Source of the DNA: Ancylobacter sp. SL191
GTDB lineage: Bacteria > Pseudomonadota > Alphaproteobacteria > Rhizobiales > Xanthobacteraceae
Assembly: GCF_026625645.1 (NCBI RefSeq)
Contig: NZ_CP113056.1
Span: 1,616,501 to 1,680,500 of the forward strand
Length of the DNA: 64,000 bases
Direction: 5' to 3'
The notes beneath the pieces are model-generated. The model was not told the origin of the DNA and ran no database searches. It worked only from the letters and a program-made list of their open reading frames with translations. Both the position numbers and the translations under genes were made by a program. The number at the start of each line of letters is the position of its first letter. The first letter of the stretch is position 1. Below, in pieces: positions 27,544 through 39,953 of the stretch.

Positions 27544-28446
27544 ATGCGTCTTCTCAGCCACGTCCGTTCCGGCGGGCCCGCCGCAAACCCCGCCCGCCCG
27601 GCAACGGCGCGCTCCGCGCTTTTCGCGATGCGCCTCGTGGGGCTGGTGCTGGTGGGGGCCTCGCTCGGCGGCTGCGCCGGCCTGTTCGACACCAACAAGG
27701 AAGAGACGATCTACCCGGATGTGCCGGCCGAGCAGCGCTACAACGAGGCGCTGACGCTGATGCAGAAGGAAGACTATGCCGAGGCGATCAAGCGCTTCGA
27801 GGATGTCGACCGCCAGCATCCCTATTCCGACTGGGCCCGCAAGGCGATGCTGATGATCGCCTACATCAACTACACGATGGGCCAGTATGACGAGTGCATC
27901 GGCGTCGCCAAGCGCTACCTGACGCTGCACCCCGGCTCGCCGGACGCCGCTTACGCGCAGTATCTGGTCGCCTCGTCTTATTTCGACCAGATCCCGGACA
28001 TCTCCCGCGACCAGCAGCGCACCGAGCGCGCCATGGACGCGCTCGACGAGATCGTGCGCAAATATCCCGACAGCGAGTACGCGGTCTCCGCCAAGAAGAA
28101 GCTCGAGGTCGCACGCGACCAGCTCGCCGGCAAGGAGATGATGGTCGGGCGCTATTATCTCGAGCAGCGCAACTATGCCGGCGCGATCAACCGCTTCAAG
28201 GTGGTCGTCACCCGCTACCAGACGACGCGCCATGTCGAGGAAGCCCTGTATCGCCTGACCGAGGCCTATATGGCGCTCGGCGTGGTGAGCGAAGCGCAGA
28301 CCTCGGCCGCCGTGCTCGGCTATAATTTCCCGGACAGCTCCTGGTACAAGGACGCGTACAAGCTGGTGCAGTCGCGCGGCGTGAACCCGCAGCTCAACCA
28401 GAATTCCTGGATCACCAAGGCCTTCAAGGGCCTCGGCCTGGGCTGA
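27544..28446 (+). CDS. bamD: Outer membrane assembly lipoprotein BamD
   Basis: A 300-residue lipoprotein of the BAM complex that inserts beta-barrel proteins. A basic N-terminus and hydrophobic stretch lead to a lipobox L-G-G-C with the lipidated C44. TPR-like helices follow: Y-N-E-A-L-T-L-M-Q-K-E-D-Y-A-E-A near residues 66-81 and the family signature Q-H-P-Y-S-D-W-A near 93-100. The N-terminus before the signal sequence is longer than usual (about 25 residues). GTG 27541 and TTG 27526 are possible alternative starts. It sits downstream of lpxC and upstream of recN, as in many alphaproteobacteria. Confidence 0.93.
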   Translation: MRLLSHVRSGGPAANPARPATARSALFAMRLVGLVLVGASLGGCAGLFDTNKEETIYPDVPAEQRYNEALTLMQKEDYAEAIKRFEDVDRQHPYSDWARKAMLMIAYINYTMGQYDECIGVAKRYLTLHPGSPDAAYAQYLVASSYFDQIPDISRDQQRTERAMDALDEIVRKYPDSEYAVSAKKKLEVARDQLAGKEMMVGRYYLEQRNYAGAINRFKVVVTRYQTTRHVEEALYRLTEAYMALGVVSEAQTSAAVLGYNFPDSSWYKDAYKLVQSRGVNPQLNQNSWITKAFKGLGLG

Positions 28447-28490
28447 CATTCGCCGGCGGGCCGCCTCGGCGCGCCCGCGCAGATTGTCGC

Positions 28491-28505
28491 GAACAGAAGA
28501 AGAAC
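28491..28505 (+). promoter_or_regulatory. LexA (SOS) box upstream of recN
   Basis: GAAC-AGAAGAA-GAAC, i.e. GAAC-N7-GAAC, is the reverse complement of the alphaproteobacterial LexA direct repeat GTTC-N7-GTTC. Both half-sites are perfect. It lies 80 bases upstream of the recN start, where a repressor site is expected, and recN is a classic SOS gene. Confidence 0.75.
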
Positions 28506-28584
28506 AGATGCGGACGGCGCGCGGACCTGCTAGAAGGCGGGGCCGACCCCGTCCCTCGCGCGGATTCGTTCTGGAGCGTCACGC

Positions 28585-32426
<3,842 letters not shown>

Positions 32427-32467
32427 CGGCGCCTTTTCCCGGCCGCAACGCTTTCTGGAAGGCTCTC

Positions 32468-33025
32468 ATGAGCACAACCGCGCTTCTCATCATCGACCTG
32501 CAGAACGACTATTTCCCCGGCGGCCGCTTCCCGCTGGTCGGCACGGAAGAGGCGGCGGCGAAGGCCGGCGATCTGCTGGCCGCCGCCCGCGCGGCCGGCG
32601 CGCCGGTGGTGCATGTGCGCCATGAAATGGCGGGCGACGAGGCGCCGTTCTTCGAGCGCGGCACGCCTGGGGCGGACATCCATGCGAGCCTCACGCCATT
32701 GGGGGGCGAGCCGGTGGTGGTGAAGGAGGCGGTGAATGCCTTCCTCAATACCGATCTCGACGCCGTGCTGAAGGGCCGGGAGGTGGGGTCGCTCGTCATC
32801 GTCGGGGCGATGAGCCATATGTGCGTGGATGCGGCGACGCGGGCGGCGCTCGATCTCGGCTATGAGGTGACGCTGGCGCATGACGCAACCGCGACGCTCG
32901 ACCTGTCCTTTGGCGGCAAGGACGTGCCGGCGGCCTCGGTGCAGACGGCATTGATGGCGGCGCTGGAATTTGCCGGCGCGAAAGTCGTGCCGGCCAGCGC
33001 GGCGGCGGACGCGCTCACGGGCTGA
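32468..33025 (+). CDS. Cysteine hydrolase, isochorismatase/nicotinamidase-like
   Basis: A 185-residue alpha/beta hydrolase of the isochorismatase superfamily. The catalytic Asp lies in I-I-D-L-Q-N-D-Y-F near residues 9-17, the Lys probably in V-V-K-E-A-V-N-A-F near 86, and the nucleophile Cys in G-A-M-S-H-M-C-V-D-A-A-T near 119. Proteins with this pattern hydrolyse amides or vinyl ethers in the cytoplasm. The exact substrate is not fixed by the sequence; it lacks the longer metal-binding segment of true PncA, so nicotinamide is uncertain. GGAAGG precedes the ATG. It ends just before a shared terminator. Confidence 0.87.
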   Translation: MSTTALLIIDLQNDYFPGGRFPLVGTEEAAAKAGDLLAAARAAGAPVVHVRHEMAGDEAPFFERGTPGADIHASLTPLGGEPVVVKEAVNAFLNTDLDAVLKGREVGSLVIVGAMSHMCVDAATRAALDLGYEVTLAHDATATLDLSFGGKDVPAASVQTALMAALEFAGAKVVPASAAADALTG

Positions 33026-33051
33026 GCCGTCCGGCTGAACCGTCCGGGCAT

Positions 33052-33088
33052 AAAAAAAGGCCGCCGCGGGGGGAGCGCGACGGCCTTT
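33052..33088. terminator. Bidirectional intrinsic terminator
   Basis: Stem AAAGGCCG (33056-33063) / CGGCCTTT (33081-33088) with a 17-base loop. A run of seven A lies on its left, which is a T-run for minus-strand transcripts. It separates the convergent hydrolase and DUF3309 genes. Confidence 0.75.
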
Positions 33089-33107
33089 AGCTGATGGCAC
33101 GCGACGG

Positions 33108-33260
33108 TCAGATGCGGCCGGTCAGCATCATCACGATAAGGATCACCAGAAGAATGGTGACGATACCGCTCGGGCCATAGCCCCAACTGCGGCTGTAGCC
33201 CCAGCTCGGCAGTGCGCCGACAAGTATCAGAACAAGAATAATGATCAGAATGGTGGTCAT
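33108..33260 (-). CDS. DUF3309 family small membrane protein
   Basis: A 50-residue, very hydrophobic peptide. Two membrane-prone stretches (residues 2-16, almost all I, L and V, and 32-47) flank a loop with the W-G-Y-S-R-S-W-G-Y-G repeat, the hallmark of DUF3309. The function is unknown. AGAGG precedes the ATG. A GGAAC-N16-CGTT promoter about 40 bases upstream indicates control by the general stress sigma factor EcfG, so this is probably a stress-induced envelope peptide. A longer frame to 33350 exists but would run through that promoter. Confidence 0.85.
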   Translation of the reverse strand: MTTILIIILVLILVGALPSWGYSRSWGYGPSGIVTILLVILIVMMLTGRI

Positions 33261-33301
33261 GCCAGCCTCTCCGTCTGCCCCAGCACATTGGTCGCAGGAG
33301 T

Positions 33302-33326
33302 AACGCCGGCACGAGATGATGGTTCC
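33302..33326 (-). promoter_or_regulatory. EcfG-type general stress promoter
   Basis: Read on the minus strand: GGAAC (33326-33322), 16 bases, then CGTT (33305-33302). This matches the alphaproteobacterial EcfG consensus GGAAC-N16-17-CGTT exactly. It lies about 40 bases before the DUF3309 start codon. Confidence 0.75.
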
Positions 33327-33466
33327 ATTGAACCATCCTCGAATGAACATTTGTTGTCAGTGGCAGGGCGCCCAGCGCGGGGCGCCCGGAACTGGGGGCT
33401 CCGCGCCGGGGCGGCGCGCAGGGGCTCAGCGCAGGGCGTTCAGAGTCGAGCTATTAGAGCCGACGT

Positions 33467-35293
33467 TCAGAGCGGGGCGGTGGCGGCGTCAAGCCAGGCG
33501 CGGGTCGGCGCATCGACCAGCGGGCCGATCTCGGCGCGGACGCGGGCGTGATAGGCGTCGAGCCAGGCGCGCTCGTCGGGGGTGAGCAGCGCGAGGTCGA
33601 GCACGCGCCGGTCGAAGGGGGCGAGTGTCAGCGTCTCGAAGGCGAACAGCGTGCGCTCGGCGCCTTCCGGCGGGCTCGCCTCGCGGACGATTTCCAGATT
33701 TTCCAGCCGCACCCCGAAAGCGCCGGTCTTGTAGTAGCCGGGCTCGTTGGAGAGCACCATGCCGGCCACCAGCGGCACCGTGCCGACCTTGGAAATGCGC
33801 GCCGGTCCCTCATGCACGGAGAGATAGGCGCCGACGCCATGGCCGGTGCCGTGGTCGAAATCGAGGCCGGCGCTCCACAGGAACTGCCGGGCGAAGGGGT
33901 CGAGCTGCGCGCCGGAGGTGCCGACCGGGAAGACCGCGCGGGCAATGGCGATGTGGCCCTTGAGCACGCGGGTGAAGCGGTCGCGCATCTCGGCGCTCGG
34001 CGTGCCCACCGCGATGGTGCGGGTCACGTCGGTGGTGCCGTCCTCATATTGCGCGCCGGAATCGATGAGGAAGAGCTCGTCCATGCCGATGCGCCGGTTG
34101 GTCGCCTCGGTGACGCGGTAATGCGGCAGGGCGGCGTTGGGGCCGGCGCCGGCGATGGTGGGGAAGCTTACGTCCTTCAGCGCGCCGGTCTCGCGGCGGA
34201 AGGTCTCCAGCGCGGCGACCGCGTCGATCTCGGTGAGGTGGCCCTTGGGGGCCTCCTGATCGAACCAGCACAGGAAGCGCGCCAGCACCGCGCCGTCGCG
34301 CGTATGGGCGGCGCGCATGCCGGCGAGCTCGGCCGCGTTCTTCGCCGCCTGCATCAGGGCGACCGGGCTCACGCCGGACGAGACCGTGCCGCCTGCCGCC
34401 TCGATGCGCGCGGCGAGGAGCGCCGGCGCGGTCGCCTGATCGAGCCGGATGACCGCGCCGCCGGCGGCGATGAGCTCGAGGCCCTTTTCCAGCAGCGCCG
34501 GCTCGTGGATCTCCGCCACGCCCGCCAGCGCGTCGCGCACCGTGTTGGAGAGCTTGCGCCCGTCGATGAACAGCGAGGCGCGCCCCTCGCGCGGCACGAT
34601 CGCCCAGGCGAGCGGCAGCGGGGTGAAGGACACGTCGGCGCCGCGTATGTTGAAGGTCCAGGCCACCGCGTGCGGGTCGGAGAGCACGAGGGCGTCGAGC
34701 TTCTGTGTGGTGAGCGCGGCGCGGATGCGGGCGAGCTTGCCGTCGGTCGTCTCACCCGCCAGCGCTGGATCGCGCAGGGTGACGGCGCCGAGCGGGGCGG
34801 CCGGCCGGTCGGCCCAGACGGCGTCGACCGGGTTGGAATCGACCGCGACCAGCGTCGCCCCGGCATTCGTCGCGGCGCGGCGCAGCTTCTCCAGCCCGTC
34901 GACGGTGATGAGCCAGGGGTCGTAGCCGAGATGCGCGCCGGCGGCGAGGTTCTGCTCCAGCCAGCGCTCGGGCGTGATCTCGGCGAGCGGGACGACGGTG
35001 AAGGAGGCGGTGTCGATCTGCTGTGCCGCCTGCAGCGTGTAGCGCCCGTCCACCACCAGCGCCGCCGCCTCGCGCAGCACCAGCGCGATGCCGGCCGAGC
35101 CGGTGAAGCCGGTCAGCCAGGCGAGGCGCTCGTCGCAGGGCGGGACATATTCGTTCTGGTGGGCGTCGGCGCGGGGAATGAGGAAGCCGTCGAGCCCGCG
35201 CCGTTCCAGCTCCGCCCGCAGGAGGCGCAGGCGCTCCGTACCCAGGCTCGGCGCGGCGGGGGCGGCGAAGGATTGCAGGCGGGCTTCATACAT
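33467..35293 (-). CDS. Xaa-Pro aminopeptidase (M24B, aminopeptidase P)
   Basis: A 608-residue metallopeptidase that removes an N-terminal residue preceding proline. Two creatinase-like N-terminal domains (about 1-300) precede the pita-bread catalytic domain. Metal ligands can be seen: D in I-D-S-G-A and D in T-T-D-V-T-R, H in G-T-G-H-G-V-G, E in S-N-E-P-G-Y-Y, and E in L-E-N-L-E-I-V. The length matches the long three-domain form of the family rather than the 440-residue E. coli PepP. There is no signal peptide, so it is cytoplasmic. The start at 35293 is chosen because homology begins there; an ATG at 35317 is also in frame. Confidence 0.92.
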   Translation of the reverse strand: MYEARLQSFAAPAAPSLGTERLRLLRAELERRGLDGFLIPRADAHQNEYVPPCDERLAWLTGFTGSAGIALVLREAAALVVDGRYTLQAAQQIDTASFTVVPLAEITPERWLEQNLAAGAHLGYDPWLITVDGLEKLRRAATNAGATLVAVDSNPVDAVWADRPAAPLGAVTLRDPALAGETTDGKLARIRAALTTQKLDALVLSDPHAVAWTFNIRGADVSFTPLPLAWAIVPREGRASLFIDGRKLSNTVRDALAGVAEIHEPALLEKGLELIAAGGAVIRLDQATAPALLAARIEAAGGTVSSGVSPVALMQAAKNAAELAGMRAAHTRDGAVLARFLCWFDQEAPKGHLTEIDAVAALETFRRETGALKDVSFPTIAGAGPNAALPHYRVTEATNRRIGMDELFLIDSGAQYEDGTTDVTRTIAVGTPSAEMRDRFTRVLKGHIAIARAVFPVGTSGAQLDPFARQFLWSAGLDFDHGTGHGVGAYLSVHEGPARISKVGTVPLVAGMVLSNEPGYYKTGAFGVRLENLEIVREASPPEGAERTLFAFETLTLAPFDRRVLDLALLTPDERAWLDAYHARVRAEIGPLVDAPTRAWLDAATAPL

Positions 35294-35352
35294 GATCGGC
35301 ACTCTTCTGGACGGCACGCTTCTGGCGCTACTTGGCAGGCGAGGGGCAGGGA

Positions 35353-35982
35353 TCAGTGACGGGAGGCGATGCCGCGCCCGGCGTCAAGCAGCGACTTGGC
35401 GCCGAAGGCGACGAACAGCACCCCGGTGACGCGGGTAATGATCCGCCCGTGGCGCTGGAACATGCGGCGCACCGGGGCAAGGCCCGCCGCCCAGATCAGG
35501 ATGATGTCGGCGAGGATGAAGCCCACCAGCGCCGCCGCCAGCAATTGCGGCGCCGCGTCCCAGGTGAGGCCCGAGGCGTAGCTGGCGGTGAGGGCGGTGA
35601 ACATCGACACCGAGACCGGGTAGGCCTTCGGGTTGGTGAGGCCGAACAGGATGCCGGTCATCAGCGGCCGGCGGGCGCCCACCGCGCCGTCGCCGCCGTC
35701 CCGCGCGCGGATTGCCTTGATGCCGAGATAGCAGAGGTAAAGCCCGCAGCCGATGCCGAGCAGGTCGAACAGGGTCGGCCCGAGCTGGTTAACACCGATG
35801 ATGGCGGCGAGCGCGAGCGCCGACCAGAACAGGTCGCCCACCAGATGGCCGCCAACGAAGCGCGCCCCCGCCGGGCGGCCATGCGCCGCGGCGAGCGAGA
35901 ACAGCGCGAGGAAAGCCGGCCCGGGCATAAGCACGTATAAGGCGCCCGCGAGCGCGGTCATCAGGTAAAGGCCATAGGACAT
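35353..35982 (-). CDS. LysE/RhtB family amino acid exporter
   Basis: A 209-residue membrane protein with about six hydrophobic helices. The N-terminal M-P-G-P-A-F-L-A-L segment near residues 19-27 and the G-I-L-F-G-L-T-N-P-K-A segment near 120-130 are the two signatures of LysE/RhtB permeases, which export amino acids and derivatives. AAGG lies upstream of ATG 35982. It is divergent from a periplasmic amino-acid-binding protein; a link between export and sensing or uptake is possible but not shown. Confidence 0.9.
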   Translation of the reverse strand: MSYGLYLMTALAGALYVLMPGPAFLALFSLAAAHGRPAGARFVGGHLVGDLFWSALALAAIIGVNQLGPTLFDLLGIGCGLYLCYLGIKAIRARDGGDGAVGARRPLMTGILFGLTNPKAYPVSVSMFTALTASYASGLTWDAAPQLLAAALVGFILADIILIWAAGLAPVRRMFQRHGRIITRVTGVLFVAFGAKSLLDAGRGIASRH

Positions 35983-36122
35983 TGGGTAAGACCTTTGGTG
36001 ACGACCGCTGGGGGAGGGCCGCTGGACGGATGGCAAGGTTTGCATCAGCATCGGCGGCAACACGGGCGGCGTCAATCGTCGCGGCGGCAGAGGGGGATAC
36101 CGGCGATGGGGTAATCCCGCCG

Positions 36123-36986
36123 GTGGCGACGCTGCGCATTTCCGGACCGGCCCTGTGGCGCGGACTGGGGCTTGCGCTCGCTTGGCTGTCGCTGCTCCCG
36201 CTGGGTCTCGCCCCAAGCCAGGCGCAGGTGCCGACGACCGCCCCGGCAGAGATGCGCGCCGAGGCGCACACCGCGCCGCCGCTGCGCGTGGGGGCGACGC
36301 TGCTCAACATGCCCTGGGAGTTCTACAATGCCGCCGGCGACGTGATCGGCTTCGAGGCCGATCTCGTGCGGGCCATCGGGGACCAGCTCGGCCGACCGGT
36401 CGAGATCACCGACCTGCGTTTCGCGGAGCTGTTCACGGCGCTGCAGGAGGGGCGGATCGATATCGCCATATCCTCGCTCAGCATCACGCCCGAACGCCTG
36501 AAAGGCTTCGACTTCACCCAGCCTTATTACCGCACCACCCAGGCTCTGGTGGTGATGCGCCGTTCGCCGGTTCGCGCGCTGGGCGACCTGAAGGACCGGA
36601 GGGTCAGCGTCATCCCTCAGACCACCAGCGACCAATGGGTGAGCGCGCACCGCGCGCAGTACCGCATCGGCGACGTCCACCATGTGCGCACGCTGGATGA
36701 GGGGCTCGCCGCGCTCAGCCGCCGCGAGGTCGATGCCCATATCGGCGACATGCCGGCGCTGCTCTACCGCCTGCTCGGGCGCAGCGATCTCGCCGTGGTG
36801 GCGCGGCTCGGCACGGAGGAAAGCTACGGCCTGATGCTCGCCAAGGGCTCGCCGCTCACCGAGCCGGTGAACGCCATCGTGTCCCGGCTGAAGACCGACG
36901 GCACGCTGGCGCGCATCCACCAGACCTGGTTCGGCAGCCTGCCCGCGCCCGGCTCGCCGGTCACGCAGGTTCTGCCCCGGCCCTGA
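36123..36986 (+). CDS. Periplasmic amino-acid-binding protein (SBP_bac_3)
   Basis: About 287 residues from GTG 36123. Residues 1-35 form a good signal peptide ending S-Q-A, and an SBP_bac_3 domain follows (L-R-V-G-A-T-L-L-N, then G-F-E-A-D-L-V-R-A-I-G, then I-D-I-A-I-S-S-L-S-I-T-P-E-R). This fold binds polar amino acids for an ABC transporter, but no permease or ATPase gene is adjacent. It may serve a distant transporter or a sensor. The in-frame ATG at 36030 would give an unusually long leader before the signal peptide, so the start is uncertain. Confidence 0.85.
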   Translation: MATLRISGPALWRGLGLALAWLSLLPLGLAPSQAQVPTTAPAEMRAEAHTAPPLRVGATLLNMPWEFYNAAGDVIGFEADLVRAIGDQLGRPVEITDLRFAELFTALQEGRIDIAISSLSITPERLKGFDFTQPYYRTTQALVVMRRSPVRALGDLKDRRVSVIPQTTSDQWVSAHRAQYRIGDVHHVRTLDEGLAALSRREVDAHIGDMPALLYRLLGRSDLAVVARLGTEESYGLMLAKGSPLTEPVNAIVSRLKTDGTLARIHQTWFGSLPAPGSPVTQVLPRP

Positions 36987-37107
36987 GGGCGCTGTCGCCG
37001 CGCGTGGAAAAAGCGGTGCAGAATCGCCGATTCGTTGCTGCCCTCGCCAAACGGGCATGGCGATGCCATTTTGTTCTCCCAATCTTTTGTCCCAAGAATC
37101 AAAAACC

Positions 37108-39663
37108 ATGACTGCGAGCGGGCCCTTGGCCGATCCCCGGAACCAGCCGCCGGACGATGAGTTCGATATTCCCTTCGACCTGCCGGCGCGTGTGGAAGCT
37201 CCCGCGCCGAAGCCGGGCGGCATTGCCGCGCGGGCATCGGCGCTGGCCAGTCCCGGCCGGCCGGCGGCCAGCGGCGTCTATCTCGACGGGCTGAACCCCG
37301 AGCAGCGCGCCGCCGTGGAGGCGACCGAAGGCCCGGTGCTCGTGCTCGCCGGCGCCGGCACCGGCAAGACCCGCGTGCTCACCACCCGCATCGCTCACAT
37401 TCTCTCGCTCGGCCGCGCCTGGCCCTCGCAGATTCTCGCCGTGACCTTCACCAACAAGGCCGCGCGCGAGATGAAGGAGCGCATCGGCGCCATGGTCGGC
37501 GAGCAGGTGGAGGGCATGCCGTGGCTCGGCACCTTCCACTCCATCGGCGTGCGCATGCTGCGTCGCCATTCGGAACTGGTGGGGCTGCGCTCTGGCTTCA
37601 CCATTCTCGACACGGACGACCAGATCCGGCTGCTGAAGCAGCTGCTTCAGGCGGAGGCGATCGACGAGAAGCGCTGGCCGGCGCGGCTGCTCGCCAACAC
37701 CATCGACGGCTGGAAGAATCGCGGCCTGTCGCCCGATCAGGTGTCCGCCGGCGAGGGCGCGGCCTTCGCCAATGGGCGCGGGCAGAAGCTTTATGCCGCC
37801 TATCAGGCGCGACTGAAGGCACTGAACGCCGTCGATTTCGGCGATCTCCTGCTGGAGAGCATCCGCCTGCTGCGCGAGAACCCGGACGTGCTGGCGGAGT
37901 ACCACAAGCGTTTCCGCTACATCCTGGTCGACGAGTATCAGGACACCAACGTCGCCCAGTATCTGTGGCTGCGGCTGCTGGCGCAGGGCTCGCGCAATGT
38001 GTGCTGCGTCGGCGATGACGACCAGTCGATCTATGGCTGGCGCGGTGCCGAGGTGGACAACATCCTGCGCTTCGAGAGCGATTTTCCCGGCGCGACCGTG
38101 GTGCGGCTGGAGCGCAATTACCGCTCCGACGGGCATATTCTCGGCGCCGCCGGCCACCTCATCGCCCATAATGAGGGCCGGCTCGGCAAGACGTTGTTCT
38201 CGGAGGGCCAGTCCGGCGAGAAGGTGACGGTGACCGGCGCCTGGGACAGCCAGGAAGAGGCCCGCGCCATTGGCGAGGAAATCGAGCAGCTTCAGCGCCA
38301 GGCCCATCCGCTCAATCAGGTCGCCATTCTCGTGCGCGCCTCGTTCCAGATGCGCGAATTTGAAGACCGTTTCGTCACGCTGGGGCTGAATTACCGCGTC
38401 CTTGGCGGCCCGCGCTTTTATGAGCGGGCGGAAATCCGCGACGCGCTGGCCTATCTGCGCGTCATCGTCTCGCCCTCCGACGACCTTGCCTTCGAGCGCA
38501 TCGTCAATGTGCCCAAGCGCGGCCTTGGCGACGCGGCACTGCGGCAGATCCACGACCATGCCCGTGCCGCGCAATTGCCGCTGATCGAGGCGGCGCGCGA
38601 GCTTGTCGGCAACGAGGAGCTGAAGCCCAAGGTGCGGCTCACCCTGCGCGATCTCGTCGGCGCCTTCGACCGCTGGCGCGAGCAGATGGCCACCCTGCCG
38701 CAGCATGAACTCGCCGAGATCGTGCTGGATGAGAGCGGCTACACCGAGATGTGGCAGAAGGACCGCTCGGCGGACGCGGCCGGGCGGCTCGACAACCTCA
38801 AGGAACTGGTGCGTTCCATGGAGGCGTTCGAGAACCTTGTCGGCTTCCTCGAACACATTTCGCTGGTGATGGACGCGGAAGGCGCCGCCGGGCAGGACGC
38901 CGTCAACATCATGACGCTGCATTCGGCCAAGGGGCTGGAATTCGACACCGTGTTCCTGCCGGGCTGGGAGGAGGGCGTGTTTCCCAACCAGCGCGCGCTC
39001 GACGAGCAGGGCCGCGCCGGGCTGGAGGAGGAACGCCGCCTCGCCTATGTCGGCCTCACCCGCGCCCGCAAGCGCGCCAAGGTGTTCTTCGCCTCCAACC
39101 GGCGCATCCATGGGCTCTGGCAGTCCAGCGTGCCCTCGCGCTTCCTCGACGAATTGTCGGAAAAGGATGTGGAGGTGACGGAATCGCGCGGCGGCTCCGG
39201 CTGGGGCGGCGGGCAGGGCCAGGGGCGCTATGGCTATGGCCCCAGCCGCTTCGACGAGGCGCAGAGCTTCGGCTCGTCCTATTCCACCCCCGGCTGGCAG
39301 CGCGCGCAGAACGCGCAGAACGCGGCGCGGGCGGGCGGCGGGAGCTTTGGCGGCGGCGGGTCGTCGGGCGGCGCCTCGGGCGGTTCTTCCGGCGGCTTTA
39401 CCGGCGGGCGGGATTCGGGCGGCTTCGACAACCGCCCCACGCGCTTCGCCGCCTCCACCGCCGCGCGCGGCACGCGCATCATCGAGGGCGAGCTGATCGC
39501 CAAATCCACCGGCACGCCGGCCCGTTTCGACCTCGGCGCGCGCGTGTTCCACCAGAAGTTCGGCTATGGCGAGGTGGTGGCGGTGGAGGGCAACAAGCTC
39601 ACCGTCCAGTTCGACAAGGCCGGCGAGAAGAAGGTGGTCGACAGCTTCGTGCAGGCGGCGTGA
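37108..39663 (+). CDS. uvrD: ATP-dependent DNA helicase UvrD/PcrA
   Basis: An 851-residue superfamily 1A 3'-5' helicase for nucleotide excision and mismatch repair. All motifs are present: Walker A A-G-A-G-T-G-K-T ending at residue 88, D-E-Y-Q-D-T near 275-280, G-D-D-D-Q-S-I-Y-G-W-R-G, L-H-S-A-K-G-L-E-F and Y-V-G-L-T-R-A-R. Odd features are a 60-residue unconserved acidic/Pro-rich N-terminus and a Gly/Ser-rich linker (about 735-785). A C-terminal tudor-like module then follows (F-H-Q-K-F-G-Y-G-E-V-V near 815). The upstream 120 bases are A/T-rich, without a good LexA box. UvrD versus PcrA naming is a matter of convention. Confidence 0.93.
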   Translation: MTASGPLADPRNQPPDDEFDIPFDLPARVEAPAPKPGGIAARASALASPGRPAASGVYLDGLNPEQRAAVEATEGPVLVLAGAGTGKTRVLTTRIAHILSLGRAWPSQILAVTFTNKAAREMKERIGAMVGEQVEGMPWLGTFHSIGVRMLRRHSELVGLRSGFTILDTDDQIRLLKQLLQAEAIDEKRWPARLLANTIDGWKNRGLSPDQVSAGEGAAFANGRGQKLYAAYQARLKALNAVDFGDLLLESIRLLRENPDVLAEYHKRFRYILVDEYQDTNVAQYLWLRLLAQGSRNVCCVGDDDQSIYGWRGAEVDNILRFESDFPGATVVRLERNYRSDGHILGAAGHLIAHNEGRLGKTLFSEGQSGEKVTVTGAWDSQEEARAIGEEIEQLQRQAHPLNQVAILVRASFQMREFEDRFVTLGLNYRVLGGPRFYERAEIRDALAYLRVIVSPSDDLAFERIVNVPKRGLGDAALRQIHDHARAAQLPLIEAARELVGNEELKPKVRLTLRDLVGAFDRWREQMATLPQHELAEIVLDESGYTEMWQKDRSADAAGRLDNLKELVRSMEAFENLVGFLEHISLVMDAEGAAGQDAVNIMTLHSAKGLEFDTVFLPGWEEGVFPNQRALDEQGRAGLEEERRLAYVGLTRARKRAKVFFASNRRIHGLWQSSVPSRFLDELSEKDVEVTESRGGSGWGGGQGQGRYGYGPSRFDEAQSFGSSYSTPGWQRAQNAQNAARAGGGSFGGGGSSGGASGGSSGGFTGGRDSGGFDNRPTRFAASTAARGTRIIEGELIAKSTGTPARFDLGARVFHQKFGYGEVVAVEGNKLTVQFDKAGEKKVVDSFVQAA

Positions 39664-39747
39664 GGGCTTGGTGTCGGGCGATCCGGCATCTCGACGACAA
39701 CCATCTTCGTGCCGTGTGTTTGCGTTGCAAATGGCCGGGACGCAAAC

Positions 39748-39942
39748 ATGCTGACCAACAGTCGAGACATCCGGCGGCGACTTGAGCGCGAGGGATGGGT
39801 GCTGGACCGCATCAAGGGATCGCACCACGTCTTCCGCAATCCGTCCAACGGGGCGATAATCGTCCTGCCGCATCCGAGGAAGGATCTCGGGCAAGGTCTG
39901 TTGCGCGCCATCTACAAGGCGGCCGGTTGGACGATCGACTGA
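39748..39942 (+). CDS. hicA: HicA-like toxin (mRNA interferase)
   Basis: A 64-residue protein with the small double-stranded-RNA-binding-like HicA fold. The catalytic His is H26 in K-G-S-H-H-V-F-R, and the C-terminal P-H-P-R-K-D-L-G-Q-G-L-L-R-A-I matches the usual end of HicA. HicA toxins cleave mRNA to slow translation under stress and are blocked by HicB. The start at 39748 is set by homology; the frame is open further upstream. The pair lies between uvrD and prmA, and only 11 bases separate it from the hicB start. Confidence 0.87.
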   Translation: MLTNSRDIRRRLEREGWVLDRIKGSHHVFRNPSNGAIIVLPHPRKDLGQGLLRAIYKAAGWTID

Positions 39943-39953
39943 GCGGGATGCCG

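Noticed and set aside
37070..37096. Possible LexA box before uvrD (GTTC followed by an A/T-rich stretch)
   Set aside because: Only one half-site (GTTC) is present; the position 11 bases on reads CTTT, not GTTC.
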